From positions 1-12,926 of the forward strand of contig CAKSLU010000038.1 of the NCBI GenBank assembly GCA_934474225.1: DNA of 12,926 bases, given 5' to 3'. The position numbers and the translations under genes were made by a program. The notes under the pieces were generated by a model, which was given only the letters and a program-made list of their open reading frames with translations, was not told where the DNA came from and made no database searches. Origin of the DNA: an uncultured Eubacteriales bacterium. Its GTDB lineage: Bacteria > Bacillota > Clostridia > Oscillospirales > CAG-272. Shown here one piece after another: positions 12,672 to 12,926 of the stretch; positions within the stretch are counted from its first letter, which is position 1; each line of letters starts with the position of its first letter.

Positions 12672-12785
12672 GGCTCCCCTGTGCAAGGGGAGCTGTCACC
12701 GACAGGTGACTGAGGGGTTGTTCCATGGCTCTGTAACAATCCCTCCGTCGGCTATCGCCGACACCTCCCTTTACACAAGGGAGGC
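12672..12785. repeat. Family A structured inverted repeat, copy 3
   Basis: It has the same plan as copies 1 and 2, with stems TCACCGACAGGTGA and GTCGGCTATCGCCGAC replacing the sequences seen there while keeping pairing. The connector AAAGTTAGATT follows. Confidence 0.85.
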
Positions 12786-12806
12786 AAAGTTAGATTCCGC
12801 GCGGCG

Positions 12807-12830
12807 CGGGCGACCAATGGTCGCCCCTAC
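12807..12830. repeat. Family D half-element
   Basis: CGGGCGACCAATGGTCGCCC followed by CTAC, then AAAAGTTGGTGCGTC, lies between family A copies 3 and 4. Confidence 0.75.
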
Positions 12831-12850
12831 AAAAGTTGGTGCGTCATTTT

Positions 12851-12926
12851 GGCTCCCCTGTGCAAGGGGAGCTGTCACCGACAGGTGACTGAGGGGTTGT
12901 TCCATGGCTCTGTAACAATCCCTCCG
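12851..12926. repeat. Family A structured inverted repeat, copy 4 (cut by window end)
   Basis: All 76 visible bases are identical to the first 76 bases of copy 3 (12672-12747), 179 bp to the left. The rest lies outside the window. Confidence 0.85.

Noticed and set aside
12672..12926. A CRISPR array, suggested by regularly returning repeats
   Set aside because: The units are about 114 bp with strong internal hairpins and conserved connectors rather than unique spacers, and no cas gene is present.

Overview
The window looks like a chromosomal segment from a GC-rich member of the Bacillota, most likely a gut-type Clostridia. This rests on the gene set: RNase J, a Dabb-domain protein, a DUF3810 membrane metalloprotease-like protein and a Clostridia-type sugar-binding lipoprotein. 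It also rests on TTGACA/TATAAT-type promoters with 17-bp spacers, strong GGAGG-type ribosome binding sites and GC-rich codon use. No phylogenetic marker is present that would fix the genus.

Layout from left to right. Positions 1-3357 (minus) hold the first 1119 codons of a large secreted modular protein: signal peptide, three related N-terminal modules, a beta-solenoid ladder, then a GH43-like beta-propeller cut by the window edge. Positions 3526-3825 (minus) encode a 99-residue Dabb protein. A repeat-rich intergenic region (3826-4381) precedes ribonuclease J (4382-6259, minus), which has a basic N-terminal extension and a structured leader of about 208 nt. A second repeat-rich gap is followed by a small C-terminally anchored membrane protein (6856-7113, minus). 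A divergent two-gene operon follows on the plus strand: an RluA-family pseudouridine synthase overlapping a DUF3810 gene by 8 nt (7235-9227). Then comes trmB (9506-10156, minus), divergent from a tRNA-Arg(ACG) gene (10303-10378, plus). Between 10379 and 10980 lie tRNA debris, hairpin arrays and terminators. The last gene is a substrate-binding lipoprotein (10981-12483, minus). The right edge holds a near-consensus plus-strand promoter that fires into a fresh block of repeats running off the window.

Several genes concern RNA processing or modification (RNase J, the RluA-type enzyme, TrmB, tRNA-Arg), and two concern extracellular carbohydrate use (the GH43-like protein and the binding protein). 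Except for the two-gene operon they appear to be separate transcription units.

The most unusual signal is non-coding. A family of roughly 65-135 bp inverted-repeat elements fills almost every long intergenic gap. Copies differ in sequence, but the paired bases change together, so each internal hairpin is kept. Several copies share an unpaired loop resembling TTTTGCTTTGTA, and they are strung together in a fixed order with constant connectors. A second focus is the tRNA-Arg locus: the tRNA has two stem mismatches, and its 3' end is duplicated 198 bp downstream.
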